Positions 44,117 to 57,351 of a DNA stretch of 64,000 nucleotides are shown here, one piece after another; the stretch's first letter is position 1, and every line of letters starts with the position of its first letter. Source of the stretch: Rhipicephalus microplus (taxonomy: Eukaryota > Arthropoda > Arachnida > Ixodida > Ixodidae); assembly GCF_043290135.1 (NCBI RefSeq), contig NW_027464792.1:217781-281780 (forward strand), read 5' to 3'. The position numbers and the translations under genes were made by a program. The notes under the pieces were generated by a model. The model saw nothing but the letters and a program-made list of their open reading frames with translations. It had not been told where the DNA came from and made no database searches.

Positions 44117-44799
44117 TTAGGTTAGGTTAGGTTAGGTTTTGTTAGGTTAGGTTAGGTTAGGTTAGATTAGGTTAGGTTGGGTTGAGTTGGGTTAGGTTAG
44201 GTTAGGTTAGGTTAGGTTGGGTTAGGTTAGGTTAGGTTAGGTTAGGTTACGTTAGGTTAGGTTTGGTTACGTTAGGTTAGGTTAGGTTAGGTTACGTTAG
44301 GTTAGGTTAGGTTAGGTAAGGATAATTTGGTTAGGTTAGGTAAGGTTAGGTTAGGTTAGGTTGGGTTGGGTGTTGTTGGGTTGGGTGTTGTTGGGTTGGG
44401 TTGGGTTGGGTTAGGTTGGGTTAGGTTAGGTTAGGTTACGTTAGGTTAGGTTAGGTTAGGTTACGTTAGGTTATGTTAGGTTATGTTAGGTTAGGTTAGG
44501 TTACGTTAGGTTAGGTTAGGTCAGGTAAGGTTAGGTTACGTTAGAATAGGTTAGGTTAGGTTAGGTTACGTTAGGTTAGGTTAAGTTAGGTTAGGTTAGG
44601 TTTGGTTAGGTTTGGTTAGGTTAGCTTAGGTTAGGTTAGGTTGGGTTGGGTTGGGTTGGGTTAGGTTGGTTAGGTTAGGTTAGGTTGGGTTAGGGTAGGT
44701 TAGGTTACGTTAGGTTAGGTTTGGTTAGGTTAGGTTAGGTTAGGTTATGTTATGTTAGGTTAGGTTGGGTTAGGTTAGGTAAGGTTACGTTAGGTTAAG
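44117..44799 (+). repeat. TTAGG block 30, L1 start with S2' end
   Basis: 683 bp, the longest block. It ends with a doubled TTATG unit (GGTTATGTTATGTTAGG). Confidence 0.94.
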
Positions 44800-46035
44800 G
44801 TATGAACCGTCGTAAAACCGCATTAAACAATGTCACTTAGTGAGATGCAGTGTTTTTCACCTTTACAAGTTGGGAACTGCGATATCTAATGTGAAAGCGC
44901 TTGAAACCGTCGTAATGTTGTAGAAAGCAATGTAAAGTAGCGAGTAAAACGTTTTCTAACGATAGAAGTGCGAAGGTTATGTCAGGTTGAGTTATGTTAG
45001 TTTAAGCTACGTAGCGTCGTGAAACCGCCAAAAACGACGTCATCTAACGAGATAGTGTTGTTTTATTGCGAGTGTTAAACTGCGATAGGTGAAATGTTGT
45101 GAAAGCACACAAAACGGCATGAACAAGCCAAATACTGCGTGTTCTACCGTTACAAGTGCGAAACTGCTATATTGTGATATTCTCGGTAAAGCGCATGCAA
45201 GTATCGTGAAACCTTAAAGAACGATGTCATTTAGCGAGATACAGCGTTCTGTACTGTAATAAGTTGGTGAGAAACTGTGAGGTCAAGCAAATATCGTAAT
45301 TGTGAACGAAACAGTGTAATTGAGCGTCTTTAGACACAAGTGCGAATGTTAGGTTAGGTTGATATATCAACCGTCGTAAAACCGCATTAAACAATGTCAC
45401 TTAGTGAGATGTAGTGTTTTTCAACATTACAAGTCGGGAACTACGATATCTAATGTGAAAGCGCATGAAACCGTCGTAATCTTGTAGAAAACATTGTAAA
45501 GTTGCGAGTAAAACGTTTTCTAACGATAGAAGTGCGAAGGTTAGGTTAGGTTAGGTTAGTTTAAGCTAGGTAGCGTCGTGAAACTACCAAAAACGACGTC
45601 ATCTAACGAGATAGTGTTGTTTTATAGCGAGTATTAAACTGCGATAGGTGAAATGTTGTGAAAGCACACAAAACGGCATGAACAAGCCAAATACTGCGTG
45701 TTCTACCGTTACAAGTGCGAAACTGCTATATTGTGATATTCTCGTTAAAGCGCATGCAAGCATCGTGAAACCTTAAAGAACAATGTCATTTAGCGAGATA
45801 CAGCGTTCTGTACTGCAATAAGTTGGTGAAAAACTGTGAGGTTATGCAAATATCGTAATTGTGAACAAAACAGTGTAATAGAGCGTTTTTAGATACAAGT
45901 GCGAATGTTAGGTTAGGTTAAGATATGAACCGTCGTAAAACCGCATTAAACAATGTCAATTAGTGAGATGCAGTGTTTTTCACCATTAAAAGTGGGGAAC
46001 TGCGATATCTAATGTGAAAGCGCTTGCAACCGTCG
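44800..46035 (+). repeat. Satellite run, monomers c-e plus leader
   Basis: Markers GGTTATGTCAGG near 44976, AAACCGCCAAAAACG near 45023 and GAGTGTTAAACTG near 45070 recur 11316 bp later. Confidence 0.94.
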
Positions 46036-46678
46036 TTAGGTTAGGTTAGGTTAGGTTAGGTTTGGTTAGGTTAGGTTAGGTTAGATTAGGTTAGGTTGGG
46101 TTGAGTTGGGTTAGGTTAGGTTAGGTTAGGTTGGGTTAGGTTAGGTTAGGTTAGGTTAGGTTACGTTAGGTTAGGTTAGGTTAGGTTACGTTAGGTTAGG
46201 TTAGGTTAGGTAAAGATAATTTGGTTAGGTTAGGTAAGGTTAGGTTAGGTTAGGTTAGGTTGGGTTGGGTGTTGTTGGGTTGGGTTGGGTTGGGTTAGGT
46301 TGGGTTAGGTTAGGTTAGGTTACGTTAGGTTAGGTTAGGTTACGTTAGGTTATGTTAGGTTAGGTTAGGTTACGTTAGGATAGGTTAGGTCAGGTAAGGT
46401 TAGGTTACGTTAGAATAGGTTAGGTTAGGTTAGGTTACGTTAGGTTAGGTTAAGTTAGGTTAGGTTAGGTTTGGTTAGGTTAGGTTAGGTTAGCTTTGGT
46501 TAGGTTAGGTTGGGTTGGGTTGGGTTAGGTTGGGTTAGGTTAGGTTAGGTTAGGTTGGGTTAGGTTAGTTTAGGTTAGGTTAGGTTAGGTTAGGTTGGGT
46601 TGGGTTGGTTAGGTTAGGTTAGGTTAGGTTAGGTAAGGTTAGGTTAGGTTAGGTTAAGTTAGGTTACGTTAGGTTAAG
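46036..46678 (+). repeat. TTAGG block 31, family L2
   Basis: 643 bp. TTAGGATAGGTTAGG near 46375 is shared only with block 39. Confidence 0.95.
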
Positions 46679-47354
46679 GTATGAACCGTCGTAAAACCGC
46701 ATTAAACAATGTCACTTAGTGAGATGCAGTGTTTTTCACCTTTACAAGTTGGGAACTGTGATATCTAATGTGAAAGCGCTTGAAACCGTCGTAATGTTGT
46801 AGAAAGCAATGTAAAGTAGCGAGTAAAACGTTTTCTAACGATAGAAGTGCGAAGGTTATGTTAGGTTGAGTTATGTTAGTTTAAGCTAGGTAGCGTCGTG
46901 AAACTACCAAAAACAACGTCATCTAACGAGATAGTGTTGTTTTATTGCGAGTACGAAACTGCGATAGGTGAAATGTTGTGAAAGCACACAAAACGCAATG
47001 AACAAGCCAAATACTGCGTGTTGTACCGTTACAAGTGCGAAACTGCTATGTTGTGATATTCTCGTTGAAGCGCATGCAAGCATCGTGAAATCTTAAAGAA
47101 CGATGTCATTTAGCGAGATACAGCGTTCTGTACTGCAATAAGTTGGTGAAAAACTGTGAGGTTATGCAAATATCCTAATTGTGAACGAAACAGTGTAATA
47201 GAGCGTTTTTAATACAAGTGCGAATGTTAGGTTAGGTTAAGATATGAACCGTCGTAAAACCGCATTAAACAATGTCACTTAGTGAGATGCAGTGTTTTTC
47301 ACCATTACAAGTCGGGAACTGCGATATCTAATGTGAAAGCGCTTGAAAACGTCG
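46679..47354 (+). repeat. Satellite run, monomer c plus leader
   Basis: One monomer with CAAAACGCAATG and GTGAAATCTTAAAG. Confidence 0.93.
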
Positions 47355-47483
47355 TTAGGTTAGGTTAGGTTAGGTTAGGTTTGGTTAGGTTAGGTTAGGT
47401 TAGGTCAGCTTAGGGTATGTTAGGTAAGGTTTGGTTAGGGTAGGTTAGGTTAGGTTGGGTTAGGTAAGGTTAGGTTAGGTTAA
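47355..47483 (+). repeat. TTAGG block 32, family S1
   Basis: 129 bp, offset 11316 from block 40. Confidence 0.95.
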
Positions 47484-49264
47484 GATATGAACCGCGCTAA
47501 AACCGCATTAAACAATGTCACTTAGTGAGATGCTGTGTTTTTCACCATTACAAGTCGGGAACTGCGATATCTCATGTGAAAGCGCATGAAACCGTCGTAA
47601 TCTTGTAGAAAACATTGTAAAGTAGCGAATAAAACGTTTTCTAACGATAGAAGTGCGAAGGTTCGGTTAGTTTGAGCTAGGTAGCGTCGTGAAACCACCA
47701 AAAACGATGTCATCTAACGAGATAGTGTTGTTTTATTGCGAGTACGAAACTGCGATAGGTGAAATATTGGGAAAGCACACAAAATGGCATGAACTAGCCA
47801 GATACTGCGTCTTGTGCCGTTACAAGTGCGAAACTGCTTTATTGTGATATTCTCGTTAAAGCGCATGCAAGTATCTTGAAACCTTAAAGAACGATGTCAT
47901 TTAGCGAGATACAGCGTTCTGTACTGTAATAAGTTGGTGAGAAACTGTGAGGTCAAGCAAATATCGTAATTGTGAACGAAACAGTGTAATTGAGCGTATC
48001 TAGATACAAGTGCGAATGTTAGGTTAGGTTGAGATATCAACCGTCGTAAAACCGCATTAAACAATGTCACTTAGTGAGATGTAGTGTTTTTCAACATTAC
48101 AAGTCGGGAACTACGATATCTAATGTGAAAGCGCATGAAACCGTCGTAATCTTGTAGAAAACATTGTAAAGTTGCGAGTAAAACGTTTTCTAACAATAGA
48201 AGTGCGAAGGTTAGCTTGAGTTATGTTAGTTTAAGCTATGTAGCGTCGTGAGACCACCAAAAAGAACGTCATCTAACGAGATAGTGTTGTTTTATTGCGA
48301 GTACGAAACTGCGATAGGTAAAATGTTGTGAAAGCACACAAAACGGCATGAACAAGCCAAATACTGCGTGTTGTACCGTTACAAGTGCGAAACTGCTATG
48401 TTGTGACATTCTCGGTAAAGCGCATGCAAGTATCGTGAAACCTTAAAGAACGATGTCATTTAGCGAGATACAGCGTTCTGTACTGTAATAAGTTGGTGAG
48501 AAACTGTGAGGTCAAGCCAATATCGTAATTGTGAACGAAACAGTGTAATAGAGCGTTTTTCAATACAAGTACGAATGTTAGGTTAGGTTGACATATCAAC
48601 CATCGTAAAACCGCATTAAACAATGTCACTTAGTGAGATGTAGTGTTTTTCAACATTACAAGTCGGGAACTACGATATCTAATGTGAAAGCGCATGAAAC
48701 CGTCGTAATCTTGTAGAAAACATTGTAAAGTTGCGAGTAAAACGTTTTCTAACGATAGAAGTGCGAAGGTTAGCTTGAGTTATGTTAGTTTAAGCTATGT
48801 AGCGTCGTGAGACCACCAAAAAGGACGTCATCTAACGAGATAGTGTTGTTTTATTGCATGTATGAAACTGCAATAGGTGAAATGTTGTGAAAGTACACAA
48901 AACGGCATGAACAAGCCAAATACTGCGTGTTCTACCGTTACAAGTGCGAAACTGCTATATTGTGATATTCTCGTTAAAGCGCATGCAAGCATCGTGAAAC
49001 CTTAAAGAACAATGTCATTTAGCGAGATACAGCGTTCTGTACTGCAATAAGTTGGTGAAAAACTGTGAGGTTATGCAAATATCGTAATTGTGAACGAAAC
49101 AGTGTAATAGAGCGTTTTTCAATACAAGTACGAATGTTAGGTTAGGTTAAGATATGAACTGTCGTAAAACCGCAATAAACAATGTCACTTAGTGAGATGC
49201 AGTGTTTTTCACCATTACAAGTCGGGAACTGCGATATCTAATGTGAAAGCGCTTGCAAACGTCG
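47484..49264 (+). repeat. Satellite run, monomers a-b-b plus leader
   Basis: Markers TCTAACAATAGAAG near 48190 and GTCAAGCCAATATCG near 48512 recur at +11316 (frame 47522-47713 open). Confidence 0.94.
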
Positions 49265-49399
49265 TTAGGTTAGGTTAGGTTAGGTTAGGTTAGGTTAGGT
49301 TAGGTTACGTTAGGTTAGGTTTGGTTAGGTTAGGTTAGGTTAGGTTAGGTTATGTTAGGCTAGGTTGGGTTAGGTTAGGTTAGGTTACGTTAGGTTAAG
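49265..49399 (+). repeat. TTAGG block 33, family S2
   Basis: 135 bp with GTTATGTTAGGCTAGG. Confidence 0.95.
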
Positions 49400-50625
49400 G
49401 TATGAACCGTCGTAAAACCGCAATAAACAATGTCACTTAGTGAGATGCAGTGTTTTTCACCTTTACAAGTTGGGAACTGCGATATCTAATGTGAAAGCGC
49501 TTGAAACCGTCGTAATGTTGCAGAAAGCAATGTAAAGTAGCGAGTAAAACGTTTTCTAACGATAGAAGTGCGAAACTTAGGTTATGTTAGTTTAAGCTAG
49601 GTAGCGTCGTGAAACCACCAAAAACGACGTCATCTAACGAGATAGTGTTGTTTTATTGCGAGTACGAAACTGCGATAGGTAAAATGTTGTGAAAGCACAC
49701 AAAACGGCATGAACAAGCCAAATACTGCGTGTTGTACCGTTACAAGTGCGAAACTGCTATGTTTTGACATTCTCGGTAAAGCGCATGCAAGTATCGTGAA
49801 ACCTTAAAGAACGATGTCATTTAGCGAGATACAGCGTTCTGTACTGTAATAAGTTGGTGAGAAACTGTGAGGTCAAGCAAATATCGTAATTGTGAACGAA
49901 ACAGTGTAATTGAGCGTCTTTAGATACAAGTGCGAATGTTAGGTTAGGTTGACATATCAACCGTCGTAAAACCGCATTAAACAATGTCACTTAGTGAGAT
50001 GTAGTGTTTTTCAACATTACAAGTCGGGAACTACGATATCTAATGTGAAAGCGCATGAAACCGTCGTAATCTTGTAGAAAACATTGTAAAGTTGCCAGTA
50101 AAGCGTTTTCTAACGATAGAAGTGCGAAGGTTAGGTTAGGTTAGGTTAGTTTAAGCTAGGTAGCGTCGTGAAACTACCAAAAACGACGTTATCTAACGAG
50201 ATAGTGTTGTTTTATAGCGAGTATTAAACTGCGATAGGTGAAATGTTGTGAAAGCACACAAAACGGCATGAACAAGCCAAATACTGCGTGTTCTACCGTT
50301 ACAAGTGCGAAACTGCTATATTGTGATATTCTCGTTAAAGCGCATGCAAGCATCGTGAAACCTTAAAGAAATATGTCATTTAGCGAGATACAACGTTCTG
50401 TACTGCAATAAGTTGGTGAAAAACTGTGAGATTATGCAAATATCGTAATTGTGATCAAAACAGTGTAATAAAGTGTTTTTAGATACAAGTGCGAATGTTA
50501 GGTTAGGTTAAGATATGAACCGTCGTAAAACCGCATTAAACAATGTCAATTAGTGAGATGCAGTGTTTTTCACCATTAAAAGTCGGGAACTGCGATATCT
50601 AATGTGAAAGCGCTTGCAACCGTCG
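49400..50625 (+). repeat. Satellite run, monomers d-e plus leader
   Basis: Markers GCCAGTAAAGCG near 50095 and GACGTTATCTAACG near 50186 recur at +11316. A private GTGATCAAAAC near 50451 separates this copy from the later one. Confidence 0.94.
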
Positions 50626-51293
50626 TTAGGTTAGGTTAGGTTAGGTTTTGTTAGGTTAGGTTAGGTTAGGTTAGATTAGGTTAGGTTGGGTTGAGTTGGG
50701 TTAGGTTAGGTTAGGTTAGGTTAGGTTAGGTTGGGTTAGGTTAGGTTAGGTTAGGTTACGTTAGGTTAGGTTAGGTTACGTTAGGTTAGGTTAGGTTAGG
50801 TTACGTTAGGTTAGGTTAGGTTAGGTAAGGATAATTTGGTTAGGTTAGGTAAGGTTAGGTTAGGTTAGGTTGGGTTGGGTGTTGTTGGGTTGGGTGTTGT
50901 TGTGTTGGGTTGGGTTGGGTTAGGTTGGGTTAGGTTAGGTTAGGTTACGTTAGGTTAGGTTAGGTTAGGTTACGTTAGGTTATGTTAGGTTAGGTTAGGT
51001 TACGTTAGGTTAGGTTAGGTCAGGTAAGGTTAGGTTACGTTAGAATAGGTTAGGTTAGGTTAGGTTACGTTAGGTTAGGTTAAGTTAGGTTAGGTTAGGT
51101 TTGGTTAGGTTTGGTTAGGTTAGCTTAGGTTAGGTTAGGTTGGGTTGGGTTGGGTTGGGTTAGGTAAGGTTAGGTTAGGTTAGGTTGGGTTAGGTTAGTT
51201 TAGGTTAGGTTAGGTTAGGTTGGGTTGGGTTGGGTTAGGTTAGGTTAGGTTAGGTTTGGTAAGGTTAGGTTAGGTTAGGTTACGTTAGGTTAA
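50626..51293 (+). repeat. TTAGG block 34, family L1
   Basis: 668 bp. The second GTGTTGTT is followed by GTGTTGGG (near 50895), shared only with block 42. Pure L1 tail. Confidence 0.95.
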
Positions 51294-52526
51294 GGTATGA
51301 ACCGTCGTAAAACCGCATTAAACAATGTTACTTAGTGAGATGCAGTGTTTTTCACCTTTACAAGTTGGGAACTGTGATATCTAATGTGAAAGCGCTTGAA
51401 ACCGTCGTAATGTTGTAGAAAGCAATGTAAAGTAGCGAGTAAAACGTTTTCTAACGATAGAAGTGCGAAGGTTATGTTAGGTTGAGTTATGTTAGTTTAA
51501 GCTAGGTAGCGTCGTGAAACTACCAAAAACAACGTCATCTAACGAGATAGTGTTGTTTTATTGCGAGTACGAAACTGCGATAGGTGAAATGTTGTGAAAG
51601 CACACAAAACGGCATGAACAAGCCAAATACTGCGTGTTGTACCGTTACAAGTGCGAAACTGCTATGTTGTGATATTCTCGTTAAAGCGCATGCAAGTATC
51701 GTGAAACCTTAAAGAACGATGTCATTTAGCGAGATACAGCGTTCTGTACTGTAATAAGTTGGTGAGAAACTGTGAGGTCAAGCAAATATCGTAATTGTGA
51801 ACGAAACAGTGTAATTGAGCGTCTTTAGATACAAGTGCGAATGTTAGGTTAGGTTGATATATCAACCGTCGTAAAACCGCATTAAACAATGTCACTTAGT
51901 GAGATGTAGTGTTTTTCAACAATAAAAGTCGGGAACTACGATATCTAATGTGAAAGCGCATGAAACCGTCGTAATCATTGTAAAGTTGCGAGTAAAACGT
52001 TTTCTAACGATAGAAGTGCGAAGGTTAGGTTAGGTTAGGTTAGTTTAAGCTAGGTAGCGTCGTGAAACTACCAAAAACGACGTCATCTAACGAGATAGTG
52101 TTGTTTTATAGCGAGTATTGAGTATTAAACTGCGATAGGTGAAATGTTGTGAAAGCACACAAAACGGCATGAACAAGCCAAATACTGCGTGTTCTACCGT
52201 TACAAGTGCGAAACTGCTATATTGTGATATTCTCGTTAAAGCGCATGCAAGCATCGTGAAACCTTAAAGAACAATGTCATTTAGCGAGATACAGCGTTCT
52301 GTACTGCAATAAGTTGGTGAAAAAATGTGAGGTTATGCAAATATCGTAATTGTGAACAAAACAGTGTAATAGAGCGTTTTTAGATACAAGTGCGAATGTT
52401 AGGTTAGGTTAAGATATGAACCGTCGTAAAACCGCATTAAACAATGTCAATTAGTGAGATGCAGTGTTTTTCACCATTAAAAGTGGGGAACTGCGATATC
52501 TAATGTGAAAGCGCTTGCAACCGTCG
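51294..52526 (+). repeat. Satellite run, monomers c-e plus leader, unit junction
   Basis: Near 51690 CTCGTTAAAGCGCATGCAAG continues as TATCG. Left of it matches 62610-63000 and right of it matches 39.8 kb onward. This is the boundary between the two 11.9-kb units. Confidence 0.93.
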
Positions 52527-53169
52527 TTAGGTTAGGTTAGGTTAGGTTAGGTTAGGTTTGGTTAGGTTAGGTTAGGTTAGATTAGGTTAGGTTGGGTTGA
52601 GTTGGGTTAGGTTAGGTTAGGTTAGGTTAGGTTGGGTTAGGTTAGGTTAGGTTAGGTTAGGTTACGTTAGGTTAGGTTAGGTTAGGTTACGTTAGGTTAG
52701 GTAAAGATAATTTGGTTAGGTTAGGTAAGGTTAGGTTAGGTTAGGTTAGGTTGGGTTGGGTGTTGTTGGGTTGGGTTGGGTTGGGTTAGGTTGGGTTAGG
52801 TTAGGTTAGGTTACGTTAGGTTAGGTTAGGTTACGTTAGGTTATGTTAGGTTAGGTTAGGTTACGTTAGGTTAGGTTAGGTCAGGTAAGGTTAGGTTACG
52901 TTAGAATAGGTTAGGTTAGGTTAGGTTACGTTAGGTTAGGTTAAGTTAGGTTAGGTTAGGTTTGGTTAGGTTAGGTTAGGTTAGCTTTGGTTAGGTTAGG
53001 TTGGGTTGGGTTGGGTTAGGTTGGGTTAGGTTAGGTTAGGTTAGGTTAGGTTGGGTTAGGTTAGTTTAGGTTAGTTTAGGTTAGGTTAGGTTGGGTTGGG
53101 TTGGATAGGTTAGGTTAGGTTAGGTTAGGTAAGGTTAGGTTAGGTTAGGTTAGGTTACGTTAGGTTAAG
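52527..53169 (+). repeat. TTAGG block 35, family L2
   Basis: 643 bp, one GGG unit longer than block 27 at an offset of 11880. Confidence 0.95.
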
Positions 53170-53843
53170 GTATGAACCGCCGTAAAACCGCATTAAACAA
53201 TGTCACTTAGTGAGATGCAGTGTTTTTCACCTTTACAAGTTGGGAACTGTGATATCTAATGTGAAAGCGCTTGAAACCGTCGTAATGTTGTAGAAAGCAA
53301 TGTAAAGTAGCGAGTAAAACGTTTTCTAACGATAGAAGTGCGAAGGTTATGTTAGGTTGAGTTATGTTAGTTTAAGCTAGGTAGCGTCGTGAAACTACCA
53401 AAAATAACGTCATCTAACGAGATAGTGTTTTTATTGCGAGTACGAAACTGCGATAGGTGAAATGTTGTGAAAGCACACAAAACGCAATGAACAAGCCAAA
53501 TACTGCGTGTTGTACCGTTACAAGTGCGAAACTGCTATGTTGTGATATTCTCGTTGAAGCGCATGCAAGCATCGTGAAATCTTAAAGAACGATGTCATTT
53601 AGCGAGATACAGCGTTCTGTACTGCAATAAGTTGGTGAAAAACTGTGAGGTTATGCAAATATCCTAATTGTGAACGAAACAGTGTAATAGAGCGTTTTTA
53701 ATACAAGTGCGAATGTTAGGTTAGGTTAAGATATGAACCGTCGTAAAACCGCATTAAACAATGTCACTTAGTGAGATGCAGTGTTTTTCACCATTACAAG
53801 TCGGGAACTGCGATATCTAATGTGAAAGCGCTTGAAAACGTCG
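53170..53843 (+). repeat. Satellite run, monomer c plus leader
   Basis: Shares GAACCGCCGTAAAACC and GTGTTTTTATTGCGAG with 41284-41958. Confidence 0.94.
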
Positions 53844-53973
53844 TTAGGTTAGGTTAGGTTAGGTTAGGTTTGGTTAGGTTAGGTTAGGTTAGGTCAGCTT
53901 AGGGTATGTTAGGTAAGGTTTGGTTAGGGTAGGTTAGGTTAGGTTGGGTTAGGTAAGGTTAGGTTAGGTTAAG
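53844..53973 (+). repeat. TTAGG block 36, family S1
   Basis: About 129 bp with GTCAGCTTAGGGTATG. Confidence 0.95.
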
Positions 53974-55194
53974 ATATGAACCGCGCTAAAACCGCATTAA
54001 ACAATGTCACTTAGTGAGATGCTGTGTTTTTCACCATTACAAGTCGGGAACTGCGATATCTCATGTGAAAGCGCATGAAACCGTCGTAATCTTGTAGAAA
54101 ACATTGTAAAGTAGCGAATAAAACGTTTTCTAACGATAGAAGTGCGAAGGTTCGGTTAGTTTGAGCTAGGTAGCGTCGTGAAACCACCAAAAACGATGTC
54201 ATCTAACGAGATAGTGTTGTTTTATTGCGAGTACGAAACTGCGATAGGTAAAATGTTGTGAAAGCACACAAAACGGCATGAACAAGCCAAATACTGCGTG
54301 TTGTACCGTTACAAGTGCGAAACTGCTATGTTGTGACATTCTCGGTAAAGCGCATGCAAGTATCGTGAAACCTTAAAGAACGATGTCATTTAGCGAGATA
54401 CAGCGTTCTGTACTGTAATAAGTTGGTGAGAAACTGTGAGGTCAAGCAAATATCGTAATTGTGAACGAAACAGTGTAATAGAGCGTTTTTCAATACAAGT
54501 ACGAATGTTAGGTTAGGTTGACATATCAACCATCGTAAAACCGCATTAAACAATGTCACTTAGTGAGATGTAGTGTTTTTCAACATTACAAGTCGGGAAC
54601 TACGATATCTAATGTGAAAGCGCATGAAACCGTCGTAATCTTGTAGAAAACATTGTAAAGTTGCGAGTAAAACGTTTTCTAACGATAGAAGTGCGAAGGT
54701 TAGCTTGAGTTATGTTAGTTTAAGCTATGTAGCGTCGTGAGACCACCAAAAAGGACGTCATCTAACGAGATAGTGTTGTTTTATTGCATGTACGAAACTG
54801 CAATAGGTGAAATGTTGTGAAAGTACACAAAACGGCATGAACAAGCCAAATACTGCGTGTTCTACCGTTACAAGTGCGAAACTGCTATATTGTGATATTC
54901 TCGTTAAAGCGCATGCAAGCATCGTGAAACCTTAAAGAACAATGTCATTTAGCGAGATACAGCGTTCTGTACTGCAATAAGTTGGTGAAAAACTGTGAGG
55001 TTATGCAAATATCGTAATTGTGAACGAAACAGTGTAATAGAGCGTTTTTCAATACAAGTACGAATGTTAGGTTAGGTTAAGATATGAACCGTCGTAAAAC
55101 CGCACTAAACAATGTCACTTAGTGAGATGCAGTGTTTTTCACCATTACAAGTCGGGAACTGCGATATCTAATGTGAAAGCGCTTGCAAACGTCG
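53974..55194 (+). repeat. Satellite run, a/b hybrid then b, plus leader
   Basis: Two monomers where the paralogue 42088-43868 has three. Type a (frame 54011-54202 open) changes to the right part of the first b monomer near 54220-54248 (GGTAAAATGTTGTG instead of GGTGAAATATTGGG). Confidence 0.94.
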
Positions 55195-55319
55195 TTAGGT
55201 TAGGTTAGGTTAGGTTAGGTTAGGTTACGTTAGGTTAGGTTTGGTTAGGTTAGGTTAGGTTAGGTTAGGTTATGTTAGGCTAGGTTGGGTTAGGTTAGGT
55301 TAGGTTACGTTAGGTTAAG
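55195..55319 (+). repeat. TTAGG block 37, family S2
   Basis: 125 bp, the counterpart of block 29 minus two TTAGG units. Confidence 0.95.
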
Positions 55320-55432
55320 GTATGAACCGTCGTAAAACCGCAATAAACAATGTCACTTAGTGAGATGCAGTGTTTTTCACCTTTACAAGTTGGGAACTGC
55401 GATATCTAATGTGAAAGCGCTTGCAACCGTCG
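55320..55432 (+). repeat. Leader only, no complete monomer
   Basis: 113 bp, the counterpart of 44003-44116 with the same d-to-L leader switch. The deletion therefore predates the 11.9-kb duplication. Confidence 0.93.
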
Positions 55433-56114
55433 TTAGGTTAGGTTAGGTTAGGTTTTGTTAGGTTAGGTTAGGTTAGGTTAGATTAGGTTAGGTTGGGTTG
55501 AGTTGGGTTAGGTTAGGTTAGGTTAGGTTAGGTTGGGTTAGGTTAGGTTAGGTTAGGTTAGGTTACGTTAGGTTAGGTTTGGTTACGTTAGGTTAGGTTA
55601 GGTTAGGTTACGTTAGGTTAGGTTAGGTTAGGTAAGGATAATTTGGTTAGGTTAGGTAAGGTTAGGTTAGGTTAGGTTGGGTTGGGTGTTGTTGGGTTGG
55701 GTGTTGTTGGGTTGGGTTGGGTTGGGTTAGGTTGGGTTAGGTTAGGTTAGGTTACGTTAGGTTAGGTTAGGTTAGGTTACGTTAGGTTATGTTAGGTTAT
55801 GTTAGGTTAGGTTAGGTTACGTTAGGTTAGGTTAGGTCAGGTAAGGTTAGGTTACGTTAGAATAGGTTAGGTTAGGTTAGGTTACGTTAGGTTAGGTTAA
55901 GTTAGGTTAGGTTAGGTTTGGTTAGGTTTGGTTAGGTTAGCTTAGGTTAGGTTAGGTTGGGTTGGGTTGGGTTGGGTTAGGTTGGTTAGGTTAGGTTAGG
56001 TTGGGTTAGGGTAGGTTAGGTTACGTTAGGTTAGGTTTGGTTAGGTTAGGTTAGGTTAGGTTATGTTATGTTAGGTTAGGTTGGGTTAGGTTAGGTAAGG
56101 TTACGTTAGGTTAA
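55433..56114 (+). repeat. TTAGG block 38, L1 start with S2' end
   Basis: 682 bp, offset 11316 from block 30, with the same doubled TTATG. Confidence 0.95.
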
Positions 56115-57351
56115 GGTATGAACCGTCGTAAAACCGCATTAAACAATGTCACTTAGTGAGATGCAGTGTTTTTCACCTTTACAAGTTGGGAACTGCGATA
56201 TCTAATGTGAAAGCGCTTGAAACCGTCGTAATGTTGTAGAAAGCAATGTAAAGTAGCGAGTAAAACGTTTTCTAACGATAGAAGTGCGAAGGTTATGTCA
56301 GGTTGAGTTATGTTAGTTTAAGCTACGTAGCGTCGTGAAACCGCCAAAAACGACGTCATCTAACGAGATAGTGTTGTTTTATTGCGAGTGTTAAACTGCG
56401 ATAGGTGAAATGTTGTGAAAGCACACAAAACGGCATGAACAAGCCAAATACTGCGTGTTCTACCGTTACAAGTGCGAAACTGCTATATTGTGATATTCTC
56501 GGTAAAGCGCATGCAAGTATCGTGAAACCTTAAAGAACGATGTCATTTAGCGAGATACAGCGTTCTGTACTGTAATAAGTTGGTGAGAAACTGTGAGGTC
56601 AAGCAAATATCGTAATTGTGAACGAAACAGTGTAATTGAGCGTCTTTAGACACAAGTGCGAATGTTAGGTTAGGTTGATATATCAACCGTCGTAAAACCG
56701 CATTAAACAATGTCACTTAGTGAGATGTAGTGTTTTTCAACATTACAAGTCGGGAACTACGATATCTAATGTGAAAGCGCATGAAACCGTCGTAATCTTG
56801 TAGAAAACATTGTAAAGTTGCGAGTAAAACGTTTTCTAACGATAGAAGTGCGAAGGTTAGGTTAGGTTAGGTTAGTTTAAGCTAGGTAGCGTCGTGAAAC
56901 TACCAAAAACGACGTCATCTAACGAGATAGTGTTGTTTTATAGCGAGTATTAAACTGCGATAGGTGAAATGTTGTGAAAGCACACAAAACGGCATGAACA
57001 AGCCAAATACTGCGTGTTCTACCGTTACAAGTGCGAAACTGCTATATTGTGATATTCTCGTTAAAGCGCATGCAAGCATCGTGAAACCTTAAAGAACAAT
57101 GTCATTTAGCGAGATACAGCGTTCTGTACTGCAATAAGTTGGTGAAAAACTGTGAGGTTATGCAAATATCGTAATTGTGAACAAAACAGTGTAATAGAGC
57201 GTTTTTAGATACAAGTGCGAATGTTAGGTTAGGTTAAGATATGAACCGTCGTAAAACCGCATTAAACAATGTCAATTAGTGAGATGCAGTGTTTTTCACC
57301 ATTAAAAGTGGGGAACTGCGATATCTAATGTGAAAGCGCTTGCAACCGTCG
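56115..57351 (+). repeat. Satellite run, monomers c-e plus leader
   Basis: Repeats the GGTTATGTCAGG, AAACCGCCAAAAACG and GAGTGTTAAACTG markers of 44800-46035. Confidence 0.94.
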
